Source: Nocardia harenae NBRC 108248
Lineage (GTDB): Bacteria; Actinomycetota; Actinomycetes; Mycobacteriales; Mycobacteriaceae
Length of the DNA stretch: 64,000 nucleotides
Assembly: GCF_001612885.1 (NCBI RefSeq)
Contig: NZ_BDBH01000007.1
Coordinates: 310,001 to 374,000 of the forward strand
Reading direction: 5' to 3'
The first letter of the stretch is position 1. Each line of letters opens with the position of its first letter. The notes beneath the pieces are model-generated. The model was not told the origin of the DNA and made no database searches. It saw nothing but the letters and a program-made list of their open reading frames with translations. Of this stretch, positions 1 through 6,802 are shown one piece after another. Made by a program: the position numbers and the translations under genes.

Positions 1-61
1 CCTGTGGGAGGCCTGCCTGGCCTACGCCCGCCGCGACCGCCGCTTCGGGGCCGCCAAGTGA
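1..61 (+). CDS. C-terminal end of an upstream gene (partial)
   Basis: Only the last 19 codons are inside the window, read from position 2 and ending in the TGA at 59-61. The visible tail is rich in Arg, Ala and Leu and has no recognisable motif. The reason to believe it is coding is that the next gene's GTG overlaps this stop as GTGA, a typical translational coupling. No function can be given. Confidence 0.45.
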   Translation, partial: LWEACLAYARRDRRFGAAK

Positions 62-471
62 GCGAGCTCGACCCCGCCATGGAGCTCAAGGCGTCGGCGG
101 GCGCGGTGCTCTCCGTCTACGACGTCGACGTGCGGGTGGACAACGACGGCTCGCTGCGCTTCGACTACGAGGGCGCGCTCTGCTCGCTGGACGCCGTCAC
201 CCTCGCGCCGGGGCTGGACGTGCTCACCCTGACCTGCGTGCTCGCCTGGGACCGCCCGCTCAAGCCCGCGCTGCACAAGCGGGTCGCGGAGCGCAATGCG
301 ACGCTGCAGTTCGGCTCGATCGTCGTGGTCGCCAGGGAGAAGCTGGCCGACGTGGTGCTGCGCTACACCTTCCCCGCGGTCGGGCTGGCCGACGGCGCGC
401 TCGGCACCATGCTGCTGCTGGTCCTCTCCGGCGCGGGTAAGGCGCGGCAGGGGCTGGTCGTTCCGGCCTGA
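58..471 (+). CDS. YbjN-like small protein, function unknown
   Basis: A protein of about 137 residues starting at the GTG at 58, which overlaps the previous stop (GTGA). An ATG at 79 is an alternative start. It has no signal peptide or membrane helix. The alternating strands in the middle and a C-terminal block reading ERNATLQFGSIVVV then VVLRYTFPAVGL resemble the YbjN or type III secretion chaperone-like fold common in actinobacteria, where such proteins are often encoded in coupled pairs. This fold assignment is inference from pattern, not from an alignment. The coupled upstream gene could be its partner. Confidence 0.55.
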   Translation: MSELDPAMELKASAGAVLSVYDVDVRVDNDGSLRFDYEGALCSLDAVTLAPGLDVLTLTCVLAWDRPLKPALHKRVAERNATLQFGSIVVVAREKLADVVLRYTFPAVGLADGALGTMLLLVLSGAGKARQGLVVPA

Positions 472-472
472 G

Positions 473-1072
473 TCAGCCGGGGCCGTAGGGGAGCAGGGCG
501 CGCACCCCGCGCTCCAGCGCCGCCGGTTCCAGGTCGCCGACGATGAGGAACTGCAGCAGGAAGCCGGGAAGCAGCCCGAACAGGGTCGCCGCCACGGCGT
601 CCAGATCGGCGTCGGCGGGCAGCCACCCCTCCTCGGCCATGCGCTCCGCGTACTCCCGCCACATCTCGCGGATCCCGGTCATCGCCAGCTTGACGTAGCC
701 GGCCGCCTGAGGGTCGGTGAGCGCCAGCGTCCAGGCCTGCGGCGCCAGCCGCAGCCGGCCCTCCAGGCCGGTGTTCTGCGACATCCACGTGGTCACCGCG
801 CCGACCACCGCGGCAGGGGTGGGCAGCGGATCGCGGCGGATGGCCTCGATCAGCACCGCCCTGATATCGGTCCCCGCATTCGAGGCCAGCGCCGCGACCA
901 GCTCGTCCTTGCTCTTGAAGTAGCGGTACACCGCACCGGCCGAGAGCCCGGACTCGGCGAAGACGTCCTGCATCGAGGACTGGTGGAAGCCCTTGCGCGC
1001 GAAGCAGCGCTGCGCCGCGTCCACGATCTGCTGCCTGCGGCGCTCCAGGTGTTCTTCGCTGACTCTCGGCAT
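473..1072 (-). CDS. TetR-family transcriptional regulator
   Basis: A repressor-type DNA-binding protein of 199 residues. The N-terminal helix-turn-helix is clear (FARKGFHQSSMQDVFAESG then AGAVYRYFKSKDELV, residues about 20-60). The rest is the helical ligand and dimer domain typical of TetR. The ATG at 1072 was chosen because GGAG lies about 6 bases upstream; an in-frame ATG at 1111 would run through the operator region. It is divergent from the membrane-protein gene at 1175, and the shared 102-base gap holds a pair of inverted near-identical elements. It therefore probably represses itself and that membrane protein in response to a small molecule that cannot be named from sequence. Confidence 0.9.
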   Translation of the reverse strand: MPRVSEEHLERRRQQIVDAAQRCFARKGFHQSSMQDVFAESGLSAGAVYRYFKSKDELVAALASNAGTDIRAVLIEAIRRDPLPTPAAVVGAVTTWMSQNTGLEGRLRLAPQAWTLALTDPQAAGYVKLAMTGIREMWREYAERMAEEGWLPADADLDAVAATLFGLLPGFLLQFLIVGDLEPAALERGVRALLPYGPG

Positions 1073-1087
1073 GGCTCCAAAGTAAAA

Positions 1088-1157
1088 CGGATATTCGTTC
1101 TTGACAACCACGCGGTGGGGTGCGACCGTTGAGCCACCTTAAAAGAACGAACATTCG
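1088..1157. promoter_or_regulatory. Probable TetR operator pair in a divergent promoter
   Basis: Two 15-base elements face each other: CGGATATTCGTTCTT at 1088-1102 and AAGAACGAACATTCG at 1143-1157. They match as reverse complements at 13 of 15 positions. Each also contains a smaller imperfect palindrome of the form CGAANNTTCG. A TTGACA hexamer lies at 1101-1106. Position and symmetry fit a TetR autoregulatory site controlling both divergent genes. Confidence 0.65.
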
Positions 1158-1174
1158 ATTTATGGGGAGTGGTC

Positions 1175-2146
1175 ATGAACATCCCGCAGCGCGCGGTCGC
1201 CGTCGGCGTCGGAGCGGCCCTGCTCCAGGCGCTCATGCTGATCGCCTTCGCCTGGCCCGCCGTGCACACCACGCCGCGCGACCTGCCGGTCGCCGTCGCC
1301 GGGCCGGGCGCGGCGCAGATGGTCGAGCGGCTGGGGCAGAGCAGCCCGGGCGTGCTGGAGCCGCGCACCGTCGGCGACGAGGCCGCGGCCCGCACCGCGC
1401 TCACCGAGCACGAGGTCTACGGCGCGATCCTGACCGGGCCGCAGCCGCGGGTGCTCGTCGCCTCGGGGGCGAGCCCGCTGGTCGCGCAGCAGCTCACCCA
1501 GCTCGCGCAGCAGCTCTCCGGTGCACCCGCGGCCACCGCGGTGGAGGATGTGGTGCCGGCCGATCCGGACGACCCGCGCGGCGCCGGCTTCGGGGCCATG
1601 GCGCTGCCGCTGGTGATGTCGGGGATCGCGGCCGGGGTGCTGCTCAGCCTGCTGGTGCCGACGGCGGTGGGGCGGTTCGCCGGGGTATTCACCTTCGCGG
1701 TGGCCGGTGGGCTGCTGAGCATGGTGATCGTGCAGGGCTGGCTGTCCATCCTGCCGGGGGAGTACCTGATGCTGGCCGGGGTCGCGGGGCTGGTCTCGCT
1801 CGCGGTGGCGGGGGCGGTGGCCGGGCTGGCGACCGCGATCGGCCGGGCCGGGATCGGCATCGCCGCGCTCACCATGCTGCTGGTCGGCAATCCGTTCTCC
1901 GCTGCCACCTCGGCGCCGGAGCTGCTGCCGCAGCCGTGGAGCGCGATCGGCCAGGCGCTGCCGCCGGGCGCCGCGGTCTCGCTGCTCCGCTCGGTCGCCT
2001 TCTTCGACGGCGCAGGCGCGGGCGGGCCGCTGCTGGTGCTGCTGATCTGGGCGGGCGCCGCGCTGGCGCTGTTCGGGGTCGGGGTGGTCAGGGAGCGCGG
2101 CGCCGCCGAGCCCGCGCCGGAGCGCGCGGTCCCGCAGCCGGCCTGA
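1175..2146 (+). CDS. YhgE/ABC-2-type integral membrane protein
   Basis: A 323-residue inner-membrane protein. It has one N-terminal helix (residues about 8-28), an external segment of about 110 residues (ending near VEDVVPADPDDPRG) and then about six membrane helices in the C-terminal half. That layout is the one used by YhgE/Pip-like and ABC-2-type permease-like proteins of actinobacteria. The ATG at 1175 follows GGGGA by 6 bases; a GTG at 1169 is less likely. No ATPase gene is adjacent, so it may act alone or with a distant partner. It is divergent from the TetR gene and is probably its regulatory target, as is common for drug- or lipid-efflux proteins. Confidence 0.7.
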   Translation: MNIPQRAVAVGVGAALLQALMLIAFAWPAVHTTPRDLPVAVAGPGAAQMVERLGQSSPGVLEPRTVGDEAAARTALTEHEVYGAILTGPQPRVLVASGASPLVAQQLTQLAQQLSGAPAATAVEDVVPADPDDPRGAGFGAMALPLVMSGIAAGVLLSLLVPTAVGRFAGVFTFAVAGGLLSMVIVQGWLSILPGEYLMLAGVAGLVSLAVAGAVAGLATAIGRAGIGIAALTMLLVGNPFSAATSAPELLPQPWSAIGQALPPGAAVSLLRSVAFFDGAGAGGPLLVLLIWAGAALALFGVGVVRERGAAEPAPERAVPQPA

Positions 2147-2158
2147 TCGGGCGAGTGC

Positions 2159-2194
2159 CGAGCGGGTCCCGCTTCCCGGAGCGGGGCCCGCTCG
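2159..2194. terminator. Strong hairpin between convergent genes
   Basis: Fifteen-base arms (2159-2173 and 2180-2194) flank a six-base loop, with a single T-G wobble in the stem. It lies between two convergent stops (2146 and 2291), so it could terminate transcription from both sides. There is no T-tract, as is common in high-GC actinobacteria. Confidence 0.6.
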
Positions 2195-2290
2195 CGGTGT
2201 GCGGCCGGTCCGAACCGGTGGCAGGCGGGGCCGGTTCCGCAGACCGCTGCACGCGCGGGCGATCGCCGGCGCTGTGGCCGCGGCGCTCGC

Positions 2291-2716
2291 TCAGCGCGCG
2301 CGCAGGCAGTCGGCGCAGGTGCCGAAGATCTCCAGGGTGTGGCTGACCTCGGTGAAGCCGTACTCGGCGGCGGTGGCATCGGCCCACACCTCGACCGCGG
2401 GGCCCGCCACCTCGACGGTCCGGCCGCAGTGCCGGCAGACCAGGTGATGGTGGTGCCCGGTGGAGCACTGCCGGTACACCGACTCGCCGGTATCGGTGCG
2501 CAGCACGTCGACCATGCCCGCGTCGGAGAGCGACTGCAGCGTGCGGTAGACGGTGGTGAGGCCGATCCCCTCGCCGCGCTTGCGCAGCTCGTCGTGCAGC
2601 TCCTGGGCGGAGCGGAACTCCTCGATATCGCGGAGCAGCGCCGCGATGGCATTGCGCTGGCGCGTGCTGCGCACCCCGACCGCCTTGGCGGCGGTGGACT
2701 TGTCGGCCACAATCAT
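2291..2716 (-). CDS. zur: Zinc uptake regulator Zur (Fur family)
   Basis: A 141-residue Fur-family repressor that binds DNA when loaded with zinc. The winged-helix DNA-binding half carries GIGLTTVYRTLQSLSDAGMV (residues about 51-70). The dimer half has a His cluster (HHHH, 88-91) and two CxxC pairs (C94/C97 and C134/C137) that make the structural zinc site. Gene order identifies it as Zur (FurB) rather than Fur: it follows an SmtB-type gene and lies beside glyS, exactly as Rv2358, Rv2359 and glyS do in M. tuberculosis. Its ATG overlaps the smtB stop (ATGA), so the two are co-translated. Expected targets are zinc uptake and alternative ribosomal-protein genes, none of which are in this window. 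Confidence 0.93.
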   Translation of the reverse strand: MIVADKSTAAKAVGVRSTRQRNAIAALLRDIEEFRSAQELHDELRKRGEGIGLTTVYRTLQSLSDAGMVDVLRTDTGESVYRQCSTGHHHHLVCRHCGRTVEVAGPAVEVWADATAAEYGFTEVSHTLEIFGTCADCLRAR

Positions 2717-3051
2717 CCTTCCTCGGCATGGGCGACGGCGTCCACGACGATGTGTGCCAGGTGGTCGTCGACCAGCTCGTAGAGCACTTCCCGGCCCGAT
2801 CGCTCGCCGTGCACCACCCCCGCCGCCTTGAGAATCCGCAGGTGCTGGCTCACCAGCGGCTGGGTGACGCCGAGCGCGTCCACCAATTCGTGCACGCAGC
2901 GCGGCGACTCCCGCAATTGCAACACGATCGCGATGCGAACGGGGGCGGCGAGTGCGCGCAGCAGTTCACCGGCGTCCTCCAGGACCGCCCGGCTCGGCAC
3001 CGGAGCCGGGGCGGGGGAACGGTAGGGGTTGTGCGGCACGGCGGCTGTCAT
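2713..3051 (-). CDS. smtB: SmtB/ArsR-family zinc-responsive repressor
   Basis: A 112-residue ArsR/SmtB winged-helix repressor. The recognition helix region reads VTQPLVSQHLRILKAAG. The C-terminal helix contains DDHLAHIVVDAVAHAEE, which fits the alpha-5 zinc-site pattern D-x-H-x10-H-x2-E exactly. Known members release DNA on binding zinc. In M. tuberculosis the orthologue represses itself and zur when zinc is low, giving reciprocal control of zinc uptake and efflux. The ATG at 3051 has AGGAGA about 8 bases upstream. It is first in the smtB-zur operon, with a promoter and overlapping palindrome immediately upstream. Confidence 0.92.
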   Translation of the reverse strand: MTAAVPHNPYRSPAPAPVPSRAVLEDAGELLRALAAPVRIAIVLQLRESPRCVHELVDALGVTQPLVSQHLRILKAAGVVHGERSGREVLYELVDDHLAHIVVDAVAHAEEG

Positions 3052-3064
3052 CGGTCCATCTCCT

Positions 3065-3110
3065 TATCGGAAAGCGATTCCATTTTGATATGCACGGTTG
3101 CGCATGTCAA
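3065..3110 (-). promoter_or_regulatory. smtB-zur promoter with overlapping palindrome
   Basis: On the minus strand a TTGACA -35 box (3105-3110) is separated by exactly 17 bases from CAAAAT (3082-3087), a reasonable -10. An imperfect palindrome with TATC/GATA ends (3065-3090) and an inner GGAA-N5-TTCC overlaps the -10 and the start of transcription. Its place fits an autoregulatory SmtB operator; the protein that binds it is inferred. Confidence 0.65.
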
Positions 3111-3245
3111 ACGGACACGCTCCAGGGGCGGTGCGGTGAAAACCGAGTGGCGCTGGGCCGATAGGCTGAGTGTTCAGTGCACTGTGCGTTGTGCGGTGTA
3201 CATGAACCCCCATCGGGCCGATTCCCAAGGACGGAGAATTCTCGC

Positions 3246-4631
3246 GTGGCACCCAAGTCGAAGGTGGACACCGTTGCCAACCTCGCCAAGCGCCGGGGTC
3301 TGGTGTACCCGTGCGGTGAGATCTACGGCGGCACCAAGTCGGCCTGGGATTACGGCCCGCTCGGCGTCGAGCTGAAGGAGAACATCAAGCGGCAGTGGTG
3401 GCGCACCATGGTCACCAGCCGCGACGACGTCGTCGGGCTCGACTCCTCGGTGATCCTGCCCCGCCAGGTCTGGGAGGCCTCCGGCCACGTCGCGACCTTC
3501 ACCGACCCGCTGGTCGAGTCGCTGATCACGCACAAGCGGTACCGCGCCGACCACCTGCTGGAGGCGTACGAGGAGAAGCACGGCCACCCGCCCGCCAACG
3601 GCCTCGCCGACATCCGCGACCCGGAGACCGGCGACCCGGGCAAATGGACCGAGCCGCGCAACTTCTCCGGCCTGCTCAAGACCTTCCTCGGCGCGGTGGA
3701 CGACGAGGAGGGGCTGCACTACCTGCGCCCGGAGACCGCGCAGGGCATCTTCGTCAACTACAAGAACGTCGAGACCACCGCGCGCAAGAAGCCGCCGTTC
3801 GGCATCGCGCAGATCGGCAAGAGCTTCCGCAACGAGATCACGCCGGGCAACTTCATCTTCCGCACCCGCGAGTTCGAGCAGATGGAGATGGAGTTCTTCG
3901 TCAAGCCGGGCGAGGACGAGAAGTGGCACCAGTACTGGATCGACACCCGGCTGGCCTGGTACACCGACCTCGGGATCGACCCGGAGAACCTGCGGCTCTT
4001 CGAGCACCCCAAGGAGAAGCTCTCGCACTACTCGACCCGCACGGTCGACATCGAGTACCGCTTCCGCTTCCAGGGCAGCGAGTGGGGCGAGCTGGAGGGG
4101 CTGGCCAACCGCACCGACTACGACCTGCGCACGCACGCCGAGCACTCCGGCGCCGACCTGAGCTACTTCGACCAGGCCGCGGGCGAGCGCTACATCCCGT
4201 ACGTGATCGAGCCCGCCGCCGGGCTCACCCGCTCGCTGATGGCCTTCCTGGTCGATGCCTACGCCGAGGACGAGGCGCCGAATGCCAAGGGCGGGGTGGA
4301 TGTCCGCACCGTGCTCCGGCTGGACCGCAGGCTCTCGCCGGTCAAGGCCGCGGTGCTTCCGCTCTCCCGCAACGCCGACCTGACCCCCAAGGCCAAGGAT
4401 CTCGCCGCGCAGCTGCGCCGGAACTGGAACGTCGACTTCGACGACGCAGGCGCCATCGGCCGCCGCTACCGGCGCCAGGACGAGATCGGCACCCCGTTCT
4501 GCATCACCGTCGACTTCGACACCCTGGAGGACCAGGCCGTCACGGTGCGCGAGCGGGACTCCATGGCGCAGGAGCGGATCGCGCTGGACAAGGTCGAGGG
4601 GTACCTCGCGCAGCACCTGATCGGCGCCTGA
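3246..4631 (+). CDS. glyS: Glycyl-tRNA synthetase (alpha2 type)
   Basis: A class II aminoacyl-tRNA synthetase that charges tRNA-Gly in the cytoplasm. At 461 residues it matches the usual length of the single-chain actinobacterial enzyme. Motif 1 lies near LGVELKENIKRQWW. Motif 2 is in the FRNEIT and FRTREFEQMEMEFF segments (about residues 195-220). Motif 3 is in GLTRSLMAFLVDAY (about 328-341). An anticodon-binding domain fills the C-terminal 120 residues. The GTG at 3246 follows GGAG and begins APKSKVDTVANLAKRRG, the standard N-terminus. It is divergent from smtB-zur, the arrangement conserved in mycobacteria. Confidence 0.97.
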   Translation: MAPKSKVDTVANLAKRRGLVYPCGEIYGGTKSAWDYGPLGVELKENIKRQWWRTMVTSRDDVVGLDSSVILPRQVWEASGHVATFTDPLVESLITHKRYRADHLLEAYEEKHGHPPANGLADIRDPETGDPGKWTEPRNFSGLLKTFLGAVDDEEGLHYLRPETAQGIFVNYKNVETTARKKPPFGIAQIGKSFRNEITPGNFIFRTREFEQMEMEFFVKPGEDEKWHQYWIDTRLAWYTDLGIDPENLRLFEHPKEKLSHYSTRTVDIEYRFRFQGSEWGELEGLANRTDYDLRTHAEHSGADLSYFDQAAGERYIPYVIEPAAGLTRSLMAFLVDAYAEDEAPNAKGGVDVRTVLRLDRRLSPVKAAVLPLSRNADLTPKAKDLAAQLRRNWNVDFDDAGAIGRRYRRQDEIGTPFCITVDFDTLEDQAVTVRERDSMAQERIALDKVEGYLAQHLIGA

Positions 4632-5285
4632 TCAGCGCGGGCGCCCCAGCGGCGTCAGGTCGAGCATGGCGTACGCGCCGATCAGCGGCTCGATGCCGCG
4701 CGCGTACGCCGAGTAGGTGTGGAAGACCGCGTCGTCGTCGTCCCGCCAGAAGACGCTGACGCCGGGCTGCTCGTCGCCGAGTCGCCGCCCGGCGAGCGCG
4801 TGCTCCCTGGCGGAGCGGTAGTTGTAGCGGACCGGCGCGATATCGGCGTCCAGCGAGACGTGGAAGTCGTAGTTGAAGGCGCTGCCGAAGGACGAGTACA
4901 TGGGGAATGCCCAGCCGTGCGCGGCGTGGTAGCCCGCCAGCCGCTCCCAGGGCCCGCGGCTGATCGCGGCGAAGGCGGTGTCCCGCCCGGGTGATCGCGC
5001 GATGCCGTCGAGCACGGCGGCGCAGCCGGGGCAGCCCTCGTCCCGATCCCACTGCCACATGAGGTGGTAGACGATCAGCTGCCTGCGGCCCTCGAAGAGC
5101 TCGGGCAGCCGGACGCGGCCGCCTGCCCCCTCGAAGACGTACTCCTCCGGCACCGGGACCATCGGCAGCGCCCGCCTGCGCGCGGCGAGCGCGTCCAGCG
5201 CCCCGGTGACCGCCTTCTCCTCCGCGAGCAGCGCTGCGCGGGCCGCGAGCCACTCGGCCCGGCTCGCCACGGCCGGACGCGTCAT
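4632..5285 (-). CDS. DUF899 thioredoxin-like protein
   Basis: A 217-residue cytoplasmic protein of the DUF899 family, which has a thioredoxin-like fold. The signature is the YHLMWQWDRDEGCPGC segment (about residues 73-88) with a CxxC pair, followed by MYSSFGSAFNYDFHVS. The enzymatic activity of the family is not established. The ATG at 5285 has GGAGAGG 5 bases upstream. Its stop abuts the glyS stop in convergent orientation with no spacer. Confidence 0.88.
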   Translation of the reverse strand: MTRPAVASRAEWLAARAALLAEEKAVTGALDALAARRRALPMVPVPEEYVFEGAGGRVRLPELFEGRRQLIVYHLMWQWDRDEGCPGCAAVLDGIARSPGRDTAFAAISRGPWERLAGYHAAHGWAFPMYSSFGSAFNYDFHVSLDADIAPVRYNYRSAREHALAGRRLGDEQPGVSVFWRDDDDAVFHTYSAYARGIEPLIGAYAMLDLTPLGRPR

Positions 5286-5340
5286 GGGACCTCTCCTTCG
5301 CCGATCTCCGGATGTGACACGGGTTCGTTCCAGCGGCCGC

Positions 5341-5487
5341 TGCGGATGGGTTGCTGGAGAGATGCTGGGGGCTCGGGGGAGTTTCCCGAACGGTTGCCGG
5401 GATTCGCAGTATTCGCATGCCGCGGCGGCGATCCGGATTGCGTCCCTCCCCCGGTTGCCGCACCCTTGCGGATGTGTTGCGGGAGAG
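5341..5487 (+). repeat. Imperfect 21-bp direct repeat upstream of the acyltransferase
   Basis: The block 5341-5361 recurs at 5467-5487 with 19 of 21 matches; both read TGCGGATG then GTTGC then GGAGAG. The second copy ends in the ribosome-binding site of the acyltransferase gene, so the first copy may be a vestigial start region or a regulatory duplicate. The bases between carry nothing else recognisable. Confidence 0.5.
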
Positions 5488-5497
5488 GGTCGAGACG

Positions 5498-6718
5498 GTG
5501 CGCGAACTGGCGCCGTCGGAGGAGCGATTCGTTCGGCACGGAACGTTCACCGGACGTTCCGTCGCGGTGTCCGGTGCCCTCGATATCCGGGTGCTCCGAA
5601 GAGCCTTCGCGGACCTGCAGGCCTCGTACCCGATCCTGCGCTGCCGCATCGCCACCGACCCCGCCCGCCTGCTCGCCCCGCGCGGCCGGGCGCCCCGGCT
5701 CTGGCTCGCCACCGGCGACCCCGCCGCGGTCTCGCTGCCGCGCCGCGCGCTGCGCCCGGACCGCGCGCTCGGCTACCTGGACGTGGTCCGCCACCGCGGC
5801 CTGGCCCGGGTGACGCTGTACGTGCACCACGCCGTCGCCGATGCCGGGCACTGCCTCGCGCTCTTCGCCCGGCTGTGGGAGCTGTACACCGAGCGGGTCG
5901 AATACGGCCGGGCCACGGTGCTGGAGCACCCGGTGCCGCTGCCGCTGGAGCAGCACGTGCGCGAGGCCGGGCTGAGCCGGGCAGGCGTCTCCGGGCTGGA
6001 GGCGGTCATCGCCCCGGCGCCGCCGCCACCGCCGCCCGCCGGGCACACGCCGGGGCCGCAGGCGCTGGCGCGGCCCCACCGGCTCGTCCTCGACCCGGCG
6101 GCGACCGCGCGGCTCACCGGGTACGCCCGCGCGCACGGGGTCTCGATGAACGGGGTGGTGACCGCCGCGCTGCTGCGCGCCTTCGCAGAACTCGCACCGG
6201 CGCGCGGGCCGGTCGGCTGCGTCTACCCGGTGGACCTGCGCACCCGGCTGGGGCAGCCCGTCACGGCGTGCGGCGGCACCAATATGGCCGGGCTCGCGGG
6301 GTTCGTGGCGGAGCTCGACCGGGCGGACGACCCGGTCGAGCTGGCGCAGCGGGTGAGCAGTACGCTGCGCCACGATCTCGCCGAGGGCATCGTCCAGCAG
6401 TCGGTGCTGCACTTTCCGGATTTCTACGGCGACCGGCGGGTGCACTCGCTGGCCGGGCATGTCGCGATCACCAATACCGGTGTCGTACGGCCGTTCACGG
6501 TGCCCGCCGGGCTGCGGCTGACCGACTACGAGATCGTCTACCTCTCCGCGCATCCCCGGCCCTCGGCGGGGGCGAGTGCCGCGGTGACGTTCCTGGTCTA
6601 CACGTATGCCGGGCGGCTGAGCGTCGGGGTGCTCGGGGGCGGTGATCCGCAGCGGATGGCAGCGGCTGTCCGCGCGGAGCTGGAGCTGCTGGTCGAGGGG
6701 GTTCCGGTCGCGGGGTGA
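5498..6718 (+). CDS. PapA5-like condensation-domain acyltransferase
   Basis: A 406-residue member of the condensation-domain (PapA) acyltransferase superfamily, which moves acyl chains from carrier proteins or CoA onto hydroxyl groups of lipids. The catalytic HHxxxD motif is present as HHAVADAGH (about residue 110). The start VRELAPSEERF resembles the PapA5 N-terminus. The C-terminal half has the NGVVTAALLRAF and GCVYPVDLRTR blocks of the latch and second subdomain. GTG at 5498 was chosen because GGGAGAGG lies about 8 bases upstream; GTG at 5474 is an alternative. It stands alone, without a polyketide synthase beside it, so the substrate is unknown. Phthiocerol-type or wax-ester-like lipids are possibilities only. 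Confidence 0.8.
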   Translation: MRELAPSEERFVRHGTFTGRSVAVSGALDIRVLRRAFADLQASYPILRCRIATDPARLLAPRGRAPRLWLATGDPAAVSLPRRALRPDRALGYLDVVRHRGLARVTLYVHHAVADAGHCLALFARLWELYTERVEYGRATVLEHPVPLPLEQHVREAGLSRAGVSGLEAVIAPAPPPPPPAGHTPGPQALARPHRLVLDPAATARLTGYARAHGVSMNGVVTAALLRAFAELAPARGPVGCVYPVDLRTRLGQPVTACGGTNMAGLAGFVAELDRADDPVELAQRVSSTLRHDLAEGIVQQSVLHFPDFYGDRRVHSLAGHVAITNTGVVRPFTVPAGLRLTDYEIVYLSAHPRPSAGASAAVTFLVYTYAGRLSVGVLGGGDPQRMAAAVRAELELLVEGVPVAG

Positions 6719-6771
6719 TGGGTCCGGCAGGGGCAGCCGGGCAGGCGCAGGCGCTCGGGGCGCGCCCCGGC

Positions 6772-6802
6772 GCCGGGCACCCGGCCTGTCCTGGTGCCCG
6801 GC
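6772..6802. terminator. Hairpin between convergent genes
   Basis: A perfect 10-bp stem (6772-6781 with 6793-6802) closes an 11-base loop. It sits directly against the stop codon of the TPM-domain gene and 53 bases after the acyltransferase stop, so it could end both transcripts. Confidence 0.55.
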
